This document shows, piece by piece, positions 22,559-30,537 of a DNA stretch of 45,067 nt. The stretch covers positions 1 to 45,067 of the forward strand of contig BJHS01000015.1 of the NCBI GenBank assembly GCA_014193315.1, given 5' to 3'. The first letter of the stretch is position 1. Every line of letters begins with the position of its first letter. The notes under the pieces are model-generated. The model saw only the letters and a program-made list of their open reading frames with translations, was not told where the DNA came from and made no database searches. The DNA comes from Verrucomicrobiota bacterium. GTDB lineage: Bacteria; Verrucomicrobiota; Verrucomicrobiia; Opitutales; UBA953. The translations under genes were made by a program, and so were the position numbers.

Positions 22559-24610
22559 CTAAAGCCGACGGTGGGCATAATCCGCCAAATCGTAACAATC
22601 CGGGTTCATTTCCTCGATGAAACGGCAGGGGTCGAGGGGGCGGTAGCCTTCGCCGGAAACCGCGAAACGAGGGGCGAAGAGGAAGAGCATGTTCTCGGCC
22701 CGCGTGCAGGCCACGTAGAAGAGGCGGCGCTCCTCCTCGACATCACCATCATCGATGGCGCGGGTCAGCGGCAGGAGCCCGTCGGCGACGCCCAGCAGGA
22801 AGACGATGGGGAATTCCAGCCCCTTGGACTGGTGGATGGTCGTCAAGCGGAGCATGTCCTCGTCGGGCTCGGCCTTCTTGTCGGAGGATTCGCCGTTCAG
22901 CAGCGCCACCTGGGCGACCAGGTCGCCGAGTTCCTCGAACTTCGCGGCAAAGCTCAACAGGCCGACGAGGTCCTGCTCCCGTTCGCGCCAATCGGGGAAA
23001 ATCGTCTTCAAGTGGGTGCCGTACCAGCCCTCGATGCAGACGCGCGTCGTCTCGGCGGGCGTGCGGGCCACTTTCGGCGAGTTCGCCTCCGAGGCCGCGA
23101 CAAAGAGGTCCACCGCCGGGTTCGTCGGCACCGGTTTGGCCCGGGCCGCCTCGAGCCCCTCCAGCATGTCCGCGAGCGTGAGCGACAGGTCCGTGAAGTC
23201 TTCCTTGGCCGATTCGGGGACTTTCTTGAGCACCTCGGGGTCGCGCAGCGCGCGGACGAGGCCGCGTCCCTGGGCGGTATCGACCTCGTGGGCCGTGTGC
23301 GCGATCCGGCTGGCCGCGACCGGGCCGACTTTCGGGAGGAGGCAGAGCAGGCGCGCGAGCGCGACCTGGTCCCGCGGGTTGTGCACGAAGCGCAGGTGGG
23401 CCAACACGTCCTTCACGTGGATCAGGTCGAAGAACTTATGTCCGCTCGTGATGACGAAGGGGATGCCGAGCGCATTGAGCTCCATCTGGAGCTCCAAGGA
23501 CTGGTAGTGCGCCCGGTAGAGGACGTGGATGTCGGCGAGCGCGTGGCCCTCGTTGTGCAACTGGAGGATTTTGCGACCGATGAGCTTGGCCTGCTGGGAA
23601 GTGTCCCCGACCGTGAACACGGTGGGTTGCGGCCCACACGGGCGGACGGCTACCAGCTGCCGTTCGAAGCCTTCGACCTTGGGCCGATGGCGGAGAATCT
23701 CGTTGGCGAAGGCGAGGATTTCGGGGGTGGACCGGTAGTTGGTGTCGATGTGGTGGAACTCCGTGCCGGGGTGGCGCTCGGGGAAGGCCATGATGTTCTC
23801 CCAGTCGGCCCCGCGCCACGTGTAGATACACTGCGCGTCATCGCCCACGGCCATGATCTGGTGGCGGTCGCCCAGCAGGTCGATGATGCGGCTCTGCAGT
23901 CGGTTCGTGTCCTGGAACTCGTCGATCAGGATATGCTGGAAACGCTGCCGATAGTGGGCGAGGGCTTCCGGGTCGGTCTCGAGCACCTTGAGCCAGAGCA
24001 CCAGCAGGTCGTCGAAGTCGCACAAGTTCCCTTCCGCCTTTCGCGCCTCGTAGCGTTGGCAGAATTGGAGGAGTTTCTCCGGGCCGCTCTTCATCCAGTC
24101 CAGTCGCTCGGCAAGGACCTCGGGCAAGGGGCGCAGCGTGTTGCGGGCATGCGAATAGGCGTCGAGGATGACCCCCGCCTTCGGGTTCGTCTTATCTTTG
24201 ATGAAGGCCCTGTCGGTCTCCTTGACGATCTCCGAGAAGAGTTGTTCGGATTCCTTCTGGTCCAGGATGGTGAAGTCTGGTTGCCGGCCGGCGGCCTCGG
24301 CGTTGCGCCGCAGGATGCGTTGGCCGATGGAGTGGAAGGTGCCGCCCCAGAACTGCCCCCGCGGCACGCCCGTGAGGTCTTCGACCCGTTCCAACATCTC
24401 CTTGGCGGACTTATTGGTGAAGGTCAGCAGCAGGATGTCCCAGGGGCGGGCGCCTTGGTGCAGGAGCCAAGCGACGCGGTAGGTGAGGGTGCGGGTCTTG
24501 CCGGAGCCGGCGCCCGCTAGGACGAGGGCCGGGCCGGGCCGGGAGGTCACCGCCGCGTACTGCTCGTCGTTGAGCTCCGCGCGGAAGTCGATCGGGGGAA
24601 GGCCGTCCAC
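22559..24610 (-). CDS. UvrD/PcrA-family 3'-5' DNA helicase (SF1A)
   Basis: An ATP-dependent DNA helicase for repair or replication restart. The 683 residues carry the SF1A motifs in order: Walker A A-G-A-G-S-G-K-T, F-T-N-K-S-A-K-E-M motif Ia, L-I-D-E-F-Q-D-T-N (Walker B), D-D-A-Q-C-I-Y-T-W-R-G-A motif III, Y-R-S-T-P-E-I-L motif IV, T-I-H-Q-S-K-G-L-E-F motif V and F-Y-V-A-C-T-R-A motif VI. The protein stops about 45 residues after motif VI, so it lacks the long C-terminal region of E. coli UvrD and the Tudor domain of PcrA. The ATG is 4 bases after the lipA stop. Confidence 0.92.
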   Translation of the reverse strand: MDGLPPIDFRAELNDEQYAAVTSRPGPALVLAGAGSGKTRTLTYRVAWLLHQGARPWDILLLTFTNKSAKEMLERVEDLTGVPRGQFWGGTFHSIGQRILRRNAEAAGRQPDFTILDQKESEQLFSEIVKETDRAFIKDKTNPKAGVILDAYSHARNTLRPLPEVLAERLDWMKSGPEKLLQFCQRYEARKAEGNLCDFDDLLVLWLKVLETDPEALAHYRQRFQHILIDEFQDTNRLQSRIIDLLGDRHQIMAVGDDAQCIYTWRGADWENIMAFPERHPGTEFHHIDTNYRSTPEILAFANEILRHRPKVEGFERQLVAVRPCGPQPTVFTVGDTSQQAKLIGRKILQLHNEGHALADIHVLYRAHYQSLELQMELNALGIPFVITSGHKFFDLIHVKDVLAHLRFVHNPRDQVALARLLCLLPKVGPVAASRIAHTAHEVDTAQGRGLVRALRDPEVLKKVPESAKEDFTDLSLTLADMLEGLEAARAKPVPTNPAVDLFVAASEANSPKVARTPAETTRVCIEGWYGTHLKTIFPDWREREQDLVGLLSFAAKFEELGDLVAQVALLNGESSDKKAEPDEDMLRLTTIHQSKGLEFPIVFLLGVADGLLPLTRAIDDGDVEEERRLFYVACTRAENMLFLFAPRFAVSGEGYRPLDPCRFIEEMNPDCYDLADYAHRRL

Positions 24611-24614
24611 GGAC

Positions 24615-25502
24615 TCAGCGGGCGGGGCGCTGGCGGCGTTCCATCAGGCTGAACTTCACCACCTGCTCGTCGGCGCGGTAGGAGGAGCGGACCAAGGGGC
24701 CGGACTCGACGTGCTTGACGCCGGCGGCGAGGGCGAACGCCTTCCACTCCGCGAACTCGTCGGGGTGGACCCAGCGGTCGATGGGGGCATGCTCCTTGCT
24801 CGGCGAGAGGTACTGGCCGATCGTGAGGATGTCGATGTCGGCGGCGGCGATGTCGCGCAGGAGCGCCGCGACTTCCTCCTTCCGCTCGCCGATGCCGAGC
24901 ATCATGCCCGTCTTGGTGATGAAATCTCGGGACTTGGCGTGCTTGAGCACCCAGAAGGAGCGGTCGTAGCGCGCCGTCTTGCGCACGGGGCGCTGCAGGC
25001 GCTCCACGGTCTCGAGGTTGTGGTTGAGGATGTCCGGGCGGGCGTCGAGCAGGGTGTCCAGGTGGACCTGTTCGCCCCGGAAGTCGGCCGGCAGCACTTC
25101 GATGGTCGTCTCCGGGTTGCGGTGGCGGGTGGCTCGCACCGTGGCCGCCCAGACCGAGGCACCGCCGTCTTTGAGGTCGTCGCGGGCGACCGAGGTGATG
25201 ACCACGTGCCGGAGCTTCATCTGGGCGATGGACTCGGCCACGCGGGCGGGCTCCCCGAGGTCGAGCTCGGTCGGGCGGCCGGATTGGACGGCGCAGAAGG
25301 TGCAGGAGCGGGTGCAGATGTTACCGAGGATCATCACCGTGGCGGAGCGGCGCGACCAGCATTCGCCCATGTTGGGGCACTGGGCGGATTGGCAGACGGT
25401 GTGGAGCTTGTGCTGGTCGACGTTCTGCTTGGTCTCGAGGAACTCGGGCCCGGCGGGAAGCTTGGCGCGGAGCCAATCAGGTTTGCGGGCGGACTCGATC
25501 AT
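24615..25502 (-). CDS. lipA: Lipoyl synthase (radical SAM)
   Basis: Inserts two sulfurs into octanoyl groups on lipoyl domains of 2-oxoacid dehydrogenases and the glycine cleavage system. The 295-residue protein has both clusters: the auxiliary 4Fe-4S cysteines in C-Q-S-A-Q-C-P-N-M-G-E-C and the radical SAM motif C-T-R-S-C-T-F-C. The family R-S-S-Y-R-A motif, whose Ser binds the auxiliary cluster, is close to the C-terminus. The length is normal. No octanoyltransferase (lipB) lies nearby; the helicase follows instead. No clear promoter was found in the short region upstream, which also contains the porin terminator. Confidence 0.96.
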   Translation of the reverse strand: MIESARKPDWLRAKLPAGPEFLETKQNVDQHKLHTVCQSAQCPNMGECWSRRSATVMILGNICTRSCTFCAVQSGRPTELDLGEPARVAESIAQMKLRHVVITSVARDDLKDGGASVWAATVRATRHRNPETTIEVLPADFRGEQVHLDTLLDARPDILNHNLETVERLQRPVRKTARYDRSFWVLKHAKSRDFITKTGMMLGIGERKEEVAALLRDIAAADIDILTIGQYLSPSKEHAPIDRWVHPDEFAEWKAFALAAGVKHVESGPLVRSSYRADEQVVKFSLMERRQRPAR

Positions 25503-25555
25503 CGGTAGCGAGGCAAGATTGCCCGATTTCGACGATTTTCAACCTACAAAGAAAG

Positions 25556-25587
25556 AAGGGGCGCCTTCCTCGCGGAAGACGCCCCTT
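25556..25587 (-). terminator. Rho-independent terminator of the porin gene
   Basis: A 14-pair stem with a four-base loop lies 33 bases past the porin stop. On the - strand the loop is GCGA (GNRA), one pair is U-G (a C-A mismatch if read on the + strand), and CUUUCUUUG follows. A clean intrinsic terminator. Confidence 0.85.
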
Positions 25588-25620
25588 TTGCTATGCGATA
25601 TCCTAATTTAGTTTCCTAAA

Positions 25621-26250
25621 TTAGAAGGTCTTCTTCAGCGTGACGGCCGTGATGCTCTTACCCGCTTCGAGGTCGGAGTAGGACAGGGTGCCGGCGAAGC
25701 CGAAGACCGGGTAGGTCAAGGCGAGCGAGTAGTCGTACTTCGAGCTGGCGGCGTCGGAACCGTAGTGCAGGCCGAGGTTCAGGCCCTTGACGGCGGCGAT
25801 GTCGTAGCTGTAAGCGGCTTCGTAGTAGTAGTCGGACAGGTAGCCGCTCACGCCCTTGGAGATTTTGAGGGTCAGGCCGGAGAAGGCGGCCGAGACGTTG
25901 GCTTCGCCCCCGTTGACGGCGGAGCTGTAGGTGTAGTCGATGTAGCCGACGGAGACATCCACGGAGCCGACCTTGAAGCCGTAGTTGGCGTAGAGGTCGA
26001 CTTCGAGGTTACCGAAGGCGGCCGAGACGTTGGAGGCCCAGACGCCGGCGGTGAAGCCGTTCTTGAAGTCGGCGTCGAAGCCGCCCTGAACGGCGAGCTT
26101 GCCGCCGGTCTGGGAGATCCCGCGGAAGACGTAGTCCGTGGTGAAACCCAGGTTGCCGGTGATGGCCGGGACTGAGGCGGTGGTAGCGGTCTGGGCGAGA
26201 GCCGAGGCAGCGGTGAGGGTGAGGAGGGTGATGATGTTGGTGTGCTTCAT
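25621..26250 (-). CDS. TorF-family putative outer-membrane porin
   Basis: A 209-residue protein with a signal peptide (about 1-20, S-A-L-A-Q), then alternating polar/aromatic beta strands and a final Phe (K-K-T-F) typical of outer-membrane barrels. The segment G-F-T-T-D-Y-V-F-R-G-I-S-Q-T is the hallmark of the TorF/TIGR02001 (Gcw_chp) family, whose transported substrate is not established. The ATG at 26250 is preferred to 26265 because a strong AGAGGTGAT Shine-Dalgarno sequence ends just before it and the signal peptide then begins M-K-H. The gene has its own terminator and an A/T-rich leader, so it is probably transcribed alone and strongly expressed. Confidence 0.88.
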   Translation of the reverse strand: MKHTNIITLLTLTAASALAQTATTASVPAITGNLGFTTDYVFRGISQTGGKLAVQGGFDADFKNGFTAGVWASNVSAAFGNLEVDLYANYGFKVGSVDVSVGYIDYTYSSAVNGGEANVSAAFSGLTLKISKGVSGYLSDYYYEAAYSYDIAAVKGLNLGLHYGSDAASSKYDYSLALTYPVFGFAGTLSYSDLEAGKSITAVTLKKTF

Positions 26251-26253
26251 AGC

Positions 26254-26263
26254 ATCACCTCTC
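26254..26263 (-). promoter_or_regulatory. Strong ribosome binding site of the porin gene
   Basis: On the - strand GAGAGGTGAT lies 3 bases before the ATG at 26250, with the AGG core 7 bases away. It stands out because most genes here lack any Shine-Dalgarno sequence. It settles the start at 26250 rather than the upstream in-frame ATG at 26265, which overlaps the site itself. Confidence 0.75.
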
Positions 26264-26342
26264 ATGCTCGACCTGTGCCAAAGTTCGGTGGGCCGCGTTT
26301 AGGGTGTTTTTTCTGACTTTTGTTCAAAACAAGTCGAAGGCC

Positions 26343-26380
26343 CTGACTATTTGCGGTCAATCCTGCCAAAAAATAGTCAG
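26343..26380 (-). promoter_or_regulatory. Inverted repeat at the glgA stop / porin upstream region
   Basis: Perfect 10-base inverted repeat CTGACTATTT / AAATAGTCAG with an 18-base spacer; the glgA stop codon lies in one arm. It lacks a U-tract, so it is a weak terminator. It could instead be an operator for the porin gene, whose start is 92 bases further on. A TTGACC hexamer lies in the spacer, but no good -10 box follows it. Confidence 0.4.
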
Positions 26381-27825
26381 ATTTGTTTCTGTCGGATGGC
26401 TTTCGCGTAACAAAGCAGGTGGGCCTGCGCGGATTTCGACCAGCTGAACTCTTCGCGCATTGCCTGGCCTTGGGCAGCCGCGAAATCAGCGGGCTTGCCG
26501 TAGAGCCCCAAGGCTTGTTCGAGGGCCCACTCGATCCCCGCGACGTCTGCATGCTGGAAGACCACCCCGGTGCCCTTGCGTGCGGAGGGGCTCCAGGCCT
26601 TGACCGTATCGGCCAAGCCGCCGGTCGCCCGGACGATGGGGAGGGTGCCGTAGGCCATGGAATAGAGTTGGTTTAGCCCACAAGGCTCGAAGCGACTCGG
26701 CATGAGGAAGAAATCCGCGCCGGCTTCGATGCGGTGGGAGAGCCCGTGGTCGTAGCCGATTCGCACCGCGCAGCGCCCAGGGAAGTCCTTCTCGAGTCGG
26801 CGGTATTCGGTCTCAAGTGAGCCATCGCCGCTGCCGAGGAGCACGAATTGGAGCTGACCGGAGCGGAGGAAACGGGGGAGGGCGCGTGCGGCCAGATCCA
26901 GGCCCTTTTGCTCCCAGAGGCGGGAGATCACCCCGACGAGCGGGATGGGTAGGTCGGGGTCGAGTTTCATCTCGCGTAAGAATGCCTGCTTGCAAAAGGC
27001 CTTACCGGACAGGTCGTCGGCGGAGAATGATTTCACCAGATGCGGGTCGCGGCGCGGGTCCCATTCCTCGCTGTCGACCCCGTTGAGGATACCTTCGAGG
27101 TCGGCTTGCCGCCGGCGCACTACGTCATCCAGGCCATAACCGTAGGCCGGGGTCAGGATTTCCTGGGCATAGGTGGGGCTTACGGTGACGACGCGGGTCG
27201 CATGAAGGATGCCGCCCTTCAGGAAATTGACCCCGCCGAGGCACTCGAGTTCGGCAGGCTGGAAGAGCCATTCCGGCAAGCCGAGGAAGCCGAGGATTCG
27301 GCGGCTGAGCAGGCCTTGGTGCTGCAGGTTGTGGATGGTGAGGATGGAGGCGCAACGACCCAGCGGGGTGTCCTTCAGGGTGGTGTTGAGTAGGACCGGC
27401 ATGAGGCCGGTGGTCCAGTCGTGGCAGTGCACCACGTCGGGAATCCAGCCGGTCTCGAGGCAGGCCTGGAGGCCGGCCCGGCCGTAGAAGGCCGCCCGCT
27501 CGGCGGTGTCCTCGCGGGCCGGGTAAATCTCCCGGGCGCCGTAGAAGTCCTCGTGCTCGATGAACCAAGCCTCACAGTTTGGGGCCACGGCGAGCGAGCG
27601 GACTCGGCAGGCGGCGCGGCGTGGGTCGCCGCCGACCGGGACTTGTGACGACTCAAGTTTGATGCCCATCTGCTCGCGCTCAGGCACGGAACCGTAGAGC
27701 GGCGTCACGATCCGGACCTCGTGTCCGAGGGCCGCGAGCTGCCGCGCAAGCGCACTGGCCGCGTCGCCCAGCCCGCCTGCTTTCGACCAAGGCGCGAGTT
27801 CCGGGGTGAGGTGGAGGATCTTCAT
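26377..27825 (-). CDS. glgA: Glycogen synthase (ADP-glucose, GT5)
   Basis: Transfers glucose from ADP-glucose to the end of an alpha-1,4-glucan. The 482 residues fit bacterial GlgA. The N-terminal motif is S-K15-A-G-G-L-G-D (usually K-T-G-G-L), with H-C-H-D-W-T-T-G at about 133-140, N-G-V-D in the middle and, in the C-terminal domain, P-S-R-F-E-P-C-G-L-N-Q-L-Y-S-M and R-A-T-G-G-L-A-D-T, which bind nucleotide and phosphate. The start overlaps the exosortase stop by four bases (ATGA), so the two are translationally coupled, an odd pairing. Glycogen phosphorylase lies about 10 kb away on the other strand; no glgC or glgB is in the window. Confidence 0.96.
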   Translation of the reverse strand: MKILHLTPELAPWSKAGGLGDAASALARQLAALGHEVRIVTPLYGSVPEREQMGIKLESSQVPVGGDPRRAACRVRSLAVAPNCEAWFIEHEDFYGAREIYPAREDTAERAAFYGRAGLQACLETGWIPDVVHCHDWTTGLMPVLLNTTLKDTPLGRCASILTIHNLQHQGLLSRRILGFLGLPEWLFQPAELECLGGVNFLKGGILHATRVVTVSPTYAQEILTPAYGYGLDDVVRRRQADLEGILNGVDSEEWDPRRDPHLVKSFSADDLSGKAFCKQAFLREMKLDPDLPIPLVGVISRLWEQKGLDLAARALPRFLRSGQLQFVLLGSGDGSLETEYRRLEKDFPGRCAVRIGYDHGLSHRIEAGADFFLMPSRFEPCGLNQLYSMAYGTLPIVRATGGLADTVKAWSPSARKGTGVVFQHADVAGIEWALEQALGLYGKPADFAAAQGQAMREEFSWSKSAQAHLLCYAKAIRQKQI

Positions 27826-28850
27826 GCGGGAGGAGGGCCACGTTCGCCGCGGCCAAGTCGGTTAAGCAACGGAAGGAGGCAGAGGAGCAGGAGCAAGGCG
27901 AGCCCCATCGCCACATTGCCCGCGAGGTCGTGGACGGTGCCGAGGGCGGAGAAGCCGGGTTGGCCATGGGGGATGCCCGCTAAGTCGGCATCGAGCGATT
28001 TAGACCCATGCTGAAGGGCGTGGAACGCCAAGTAGGTGTTGCGTCCGATGTTGAGCAACAGGGCGACGCCGGCCGAGAGGACCAGCATGGCTGCGCCCCG
28101 CAGTAGGCGGCCGACGGGGCCGCCTTCGAGGAAGAGCGCGGCGAGGAAGGCGCCCGCGAACACGCAGGCGGAAAGCGAGCGGATCCCCGAGCAGGCGTCG
28201 GCGACGCCGACCGCGTCGCCGTTGGCGAAGATGATGGTATTGCCGCTGACCCGAATGGTCTGGTCGGCGGCGCGCAGGAAGCCGGAGACGAGCTCCGTGA
28301 CATTGCTCAGCAACTCGAGTTTGATGCGGTTATCGACGAGGTAAAGGAAGGGCCCCGAGATCAACCAGATGCTCGCGGGGAAGAGCACGAGTCCGGTGAG
28401 TCGCCAGCGCGCCGTGGCGGCAGGCGCCGTGTCGTCTGGGCCGCGCGCCGAGAGGAAGGCTAGGCACAGGGCGAAGGTCGTGAGGCCGCCGGCCATGAGC
28501 ACCGTCGGTGCCGGGCCGGTCCCGTACATGATGCGGCCCGCTGTTCCGAAGGTGAAGATGAGCAAGGCTCCGAACGCACCGAGGCCCGCCCCGCGCACGA
28601 CCCAGGGGTTGCTCGGGCCGGAGACGAAGCCGCGCTCACCCATGAGCAAGGGGCGGGACTCCGCCCAGCGATCCCAGACCACATAGCCGGCAAAAAGCGG
28701 CACGAGGTAGCCGAAGGTGTAATCGTCCTTGGTGCTCCAGATCGCCCATTGGTCCCAGGTGGTGAAGGCCGCGAGCGTCCCTAGCAAAACCCCGAGCCCG
28801 ACCGTCGTGCGGTCGAGCCCAGGGGCGGGGCGCGGGGCCGCGTCGGTCAT
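27822..28850 (-). CDS. Exosortase/archaeosortase family protein
   Basis: A 342-residue polytopic membrane transpeptidase of the exosortase family, which processes proteins with C-terminal PEP-CTERM-like sorting tails. The N-terminal D-D-Y-T-F-G-Y-L-V-P-L-F (about 42-53) is typical. The catalytic triad is visible: Cys220 in D-A-C-S-G-I-R-S, Arg270 in L-N-I-G-R-N and His307 in V-H-D-L-A-G. About eight or more hydrophobic helices are predicted. No EpsI-like extension is present, and no protein in this window has an obvious PEP-CTERM tail, so its targets lie elsewhere. It is 2 bases after the oligopeptide ATPase gene and overlaps glgA by four bases. Confidence 0.88.
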   Translation of the reverse strand: MTDAAPRPAPGLDRTTVGLGVLLGTLAAFTTWDQWAIWSTKDDYTFGYLVPLFAGYVVWDRWAESRPLLMGERGFVSGPSNPWVVRGAGLGAFGALLIFTFGTAGRIMYGTGPAPTVLMAGGLTTFALCLAFLSARGPDDTAPAATARWRLTGLVLFPASIWLISGPFLYLVDNRIKLELLSNVTELVSGFLRAADQTIRVSGNTIIFANGDAVGVADACSGIRSLSACVFAGAFLAALFLEGGPVGRLLRGAAMLVLSAGVALLLNIGRNTYLAFHALQHGSKSLDADLAGIPHGQPGFSALGTVHDLAGNVAMGLALLLLLCLLPLLNRLGRGERGPPPA

Positions 28851-28852
28851 CC

Positions 28853-29653
28853 TTAGAACTTCGGGACGGCCGCCAGCAGGCGACGCGTGTAGGCCTCGCG
28901 CGGCGAACCGAGGATCTCGGCCGGCGAGCCTTGTTCGACAATCTGGCCTTGTGACATCACCAGGATGTGGTCGCTGACATGCTCGATGACGGCGAGGTCG
29001 TGGCCGATGAAAAGGTAGGTGAGGCCAAGCTTCGCCTGTAGGTCCTGCAGGAGGTTGACGACCTCGGCCTGCACGGAGACGTCAAGGGCCGAGACCGGCT
29101 CATCGCAGATGATCAGCTCGGGTTGGACGGCGAGGGCGCGCGCGATGCCGATACGCTGGCGTTGGCCGCCGGAGAACTCGTGAGGGTAGCGGGTGAGGAA
29201 GTCGGGGGATAGCTGAACGCCGGCGAGTAGCTCGGCGCAACGGTCCTTGCGGTCTGCCTCGGAGAGTTCCGGGAAGTGAATCTCGAGCGGTTCGGACAGG
29301 ATACCGAGGATGTCCGCGCGGGGATTCAGGGAATTGTACGGGTCCTGGAAGATCATCTGGATTTTCTTCCGCCAGAGCTTGAAGGCGTGGTTGGGCAGGC
29401 CGCCGATGTCCTGGCCTTTATAGAGAATCAGGCCGGAGGTCAGGGGCGCCAGCTTGATGATGGCCTTGCCGGTGGTGCTTTTGCCCGAGCCAGACTCACC
29501 GACCACCCCGACCGTCTTGCCGCGCGGGACAGTAAAGGAAATCTGGTCGACCGCCTTTTTCGGGGCACCCTTGCGGAAGAGCCAGGTCGTGCGACCGGGG
29601 TAGTGCACGGAGAGGTCGCGGACCTCGAGGAGGGGTTGGGCGGGGGAGTTCAC
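28853..29653 (-). CDS. Peptide ABC transporter ATPase (second half of YejF type)
   Basis: A 266-residue ABC ATPase of the OppF/DppF class. The Walker A G-E-S-G-S-G-K-S-T-T, signature F-S-G-G-Q-R-Q-R, Walker B L-I-I-C-D-E-P-V-S-A-L-D and switch His (I-G-H-D) are all present, so it should hydrolyse ATP. It overlaps the preceding ATPase gene by four bases. In E. coli the matching YejF is one chain with two ATPase domains; here the two halves are separate genes. It probably drives uptake through the YejB/YejE-like channel. Confidence 0.92.
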   Translation of the reverse strand: MNSPAQPLLEVRDLSVHYPGRTTWLFRKGAPKKAVDQISFTVPRGKTVGVVGESGSGKSTTGKAIIKLAPLTSGLILYKGQDIGGLPNHAFKLWRKKIQMIFQDPYNSLNPRADILGILSEPLEIHFPELSEADRKDRCAELLAGVQLSPDFLTRYPHEFSGGQRQRIGIARALAVQPELIICDEPVSALDVSVQAEVVNLLQDLQAKLGLTYLFIGHDLAVIEHVSDHILVMSQGQIVEQGSPAEILGSPREAYTRRLLAAVPKF

Positions 29654-30489
29654 GAGACCTTGAGCTCGTCCTTGAGGGTAGTGAGGCGGTGGCGGCGTTG
29701 CCCGAGCCGCGGGATGCAGGCGATGAGGCCCTTCGTGTACTCGTGCTGGGGGTCGCCCATGACCTGCGCGGTCGGGCCGTGTTCGACGATGCGGCCCTTG
29801 CGCATCACCTGCACGTGGTCGGCGAAGTTGGCCACGATCCCGAAGTTATGGGTGATCAGGATGATGCTCATGCCGCGTTCGCGCCGCAAGCGGGCCAGCA
29901 GGTCCATGATTTCTTGCTGGATGGTCACGTCCAGGGCGGTGGTCGGTTCGTCGGCCACGAGAATCTTAGGGTCGCAGGCCAGCGCCATGGCGATCATCGC
30001 ACGTTGCTGCATGCCGCCGGAAAGTTCGTGTGGGTAACTGTCGGCGACCCGGGCCGGGTCATCGATATGGACATCCCGAAGGGCTGCCAGCACGGCCGCC
30101 CTTCGGTCGGAGATTTCGGGCCGATGGAGTTCGATGGCTTCCCCGATCTGGAAGCCGATGGTGTAGACCGGATTCAGGGAGGTGCCTGGCTCTTGGAAGA
30201 TATAGGCGATCTCGCGACCGCGGACCTTGGAGAGCTGGCCCTCGGTCAGGCCGACCAACTCGCGCCCGTTCAGTTTGATCGAGCCGTTTATTTCGCAACT
30301 GGGGCTCGGCGGTAGCAGCCGCGTGAGCGCGAGCGCGGAGACGGACTTACCGGAACCGGATTCGCCGACGACCGCAAGGACTTCGCCCGCCGCCAGCTCG
30401 AAGTTGACCTCGGTCGAAGCGATCGTGGTCCGGTCACCGGTGCGGAAGGTGACGCCAAGGTCCCGGACTTTCAGGATGGGCACGGACAT
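29650..30489 (-). CDS. Peptide ABC transporter ATPase (first half of YejF type)
   Basis: A 279-residue ABC ATPase of the OppD/DppD class: Walker A G-E-S-G-S-G-K-S-V near residue 42, signature L-S-G-G-M-Q-Q-R, Walker B I-L-V-A-D-E-P-T-T-A-L-D, and a C-terminal extension with G-P-T-A-Q-V-M and H-E-Y-T-K-G-L, typical of OppD/DppD. It starts 48 bases after the yejA-like stop and overlaps the next ATPase by four bases (ATGA), which fits a 1:1 pair. Together the two proteins have about the length of the single E. coli YejF. Confidence 0.92.
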   Translation of the reverse strand: MSVPILKVRDLGVTFRTGDRTTIASTEVNFELAAGEVLAVVGESGSGKSVSALALTRLLPPSPSCEINGSIKLNGRELVGLTEGQLSKVRGREIAYIFQEPGTSLNPVYTIGFQIGEAIELHRPEISDRRAAVLAALRDVHIDDPARVADSYPHELSGGMQQRAMIAMALACDPKILVADEPTTALDVTIQQEIMDLLARLRRERGMSIILITHNFGIVANFADHVQVMRKGRIVEHGPTAQVMGDPQHEYTKGLIACIPRLGQRRHRLTTLKDELKVS

Positions 30490-30537
30490 AGGGGGAGGTT
30501 AGGCGGGGAGAGGGCGGAGGGGAAGGCAGAACCAACC

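Noticed and set aside
22514-24520. A 668-codon open frame on the + strand, antisense to the helicase
   Set aside because: The - strand helicase has seven ordered SF1A motifs. The + frame is Gly/Val/Glu-rich and has no family features; it is a GC-bias shadow, like the long antisense frames over acnA, hom, serA and the TPR gene.
26264-26282. Sigma54-like box (TGGCAC-N5-GAGCA) on the - strand before the porin
   Set aside because: The predicted RNA start would fall inside the Shine-Dalgarno sequence, and the -12 element is a poor match.
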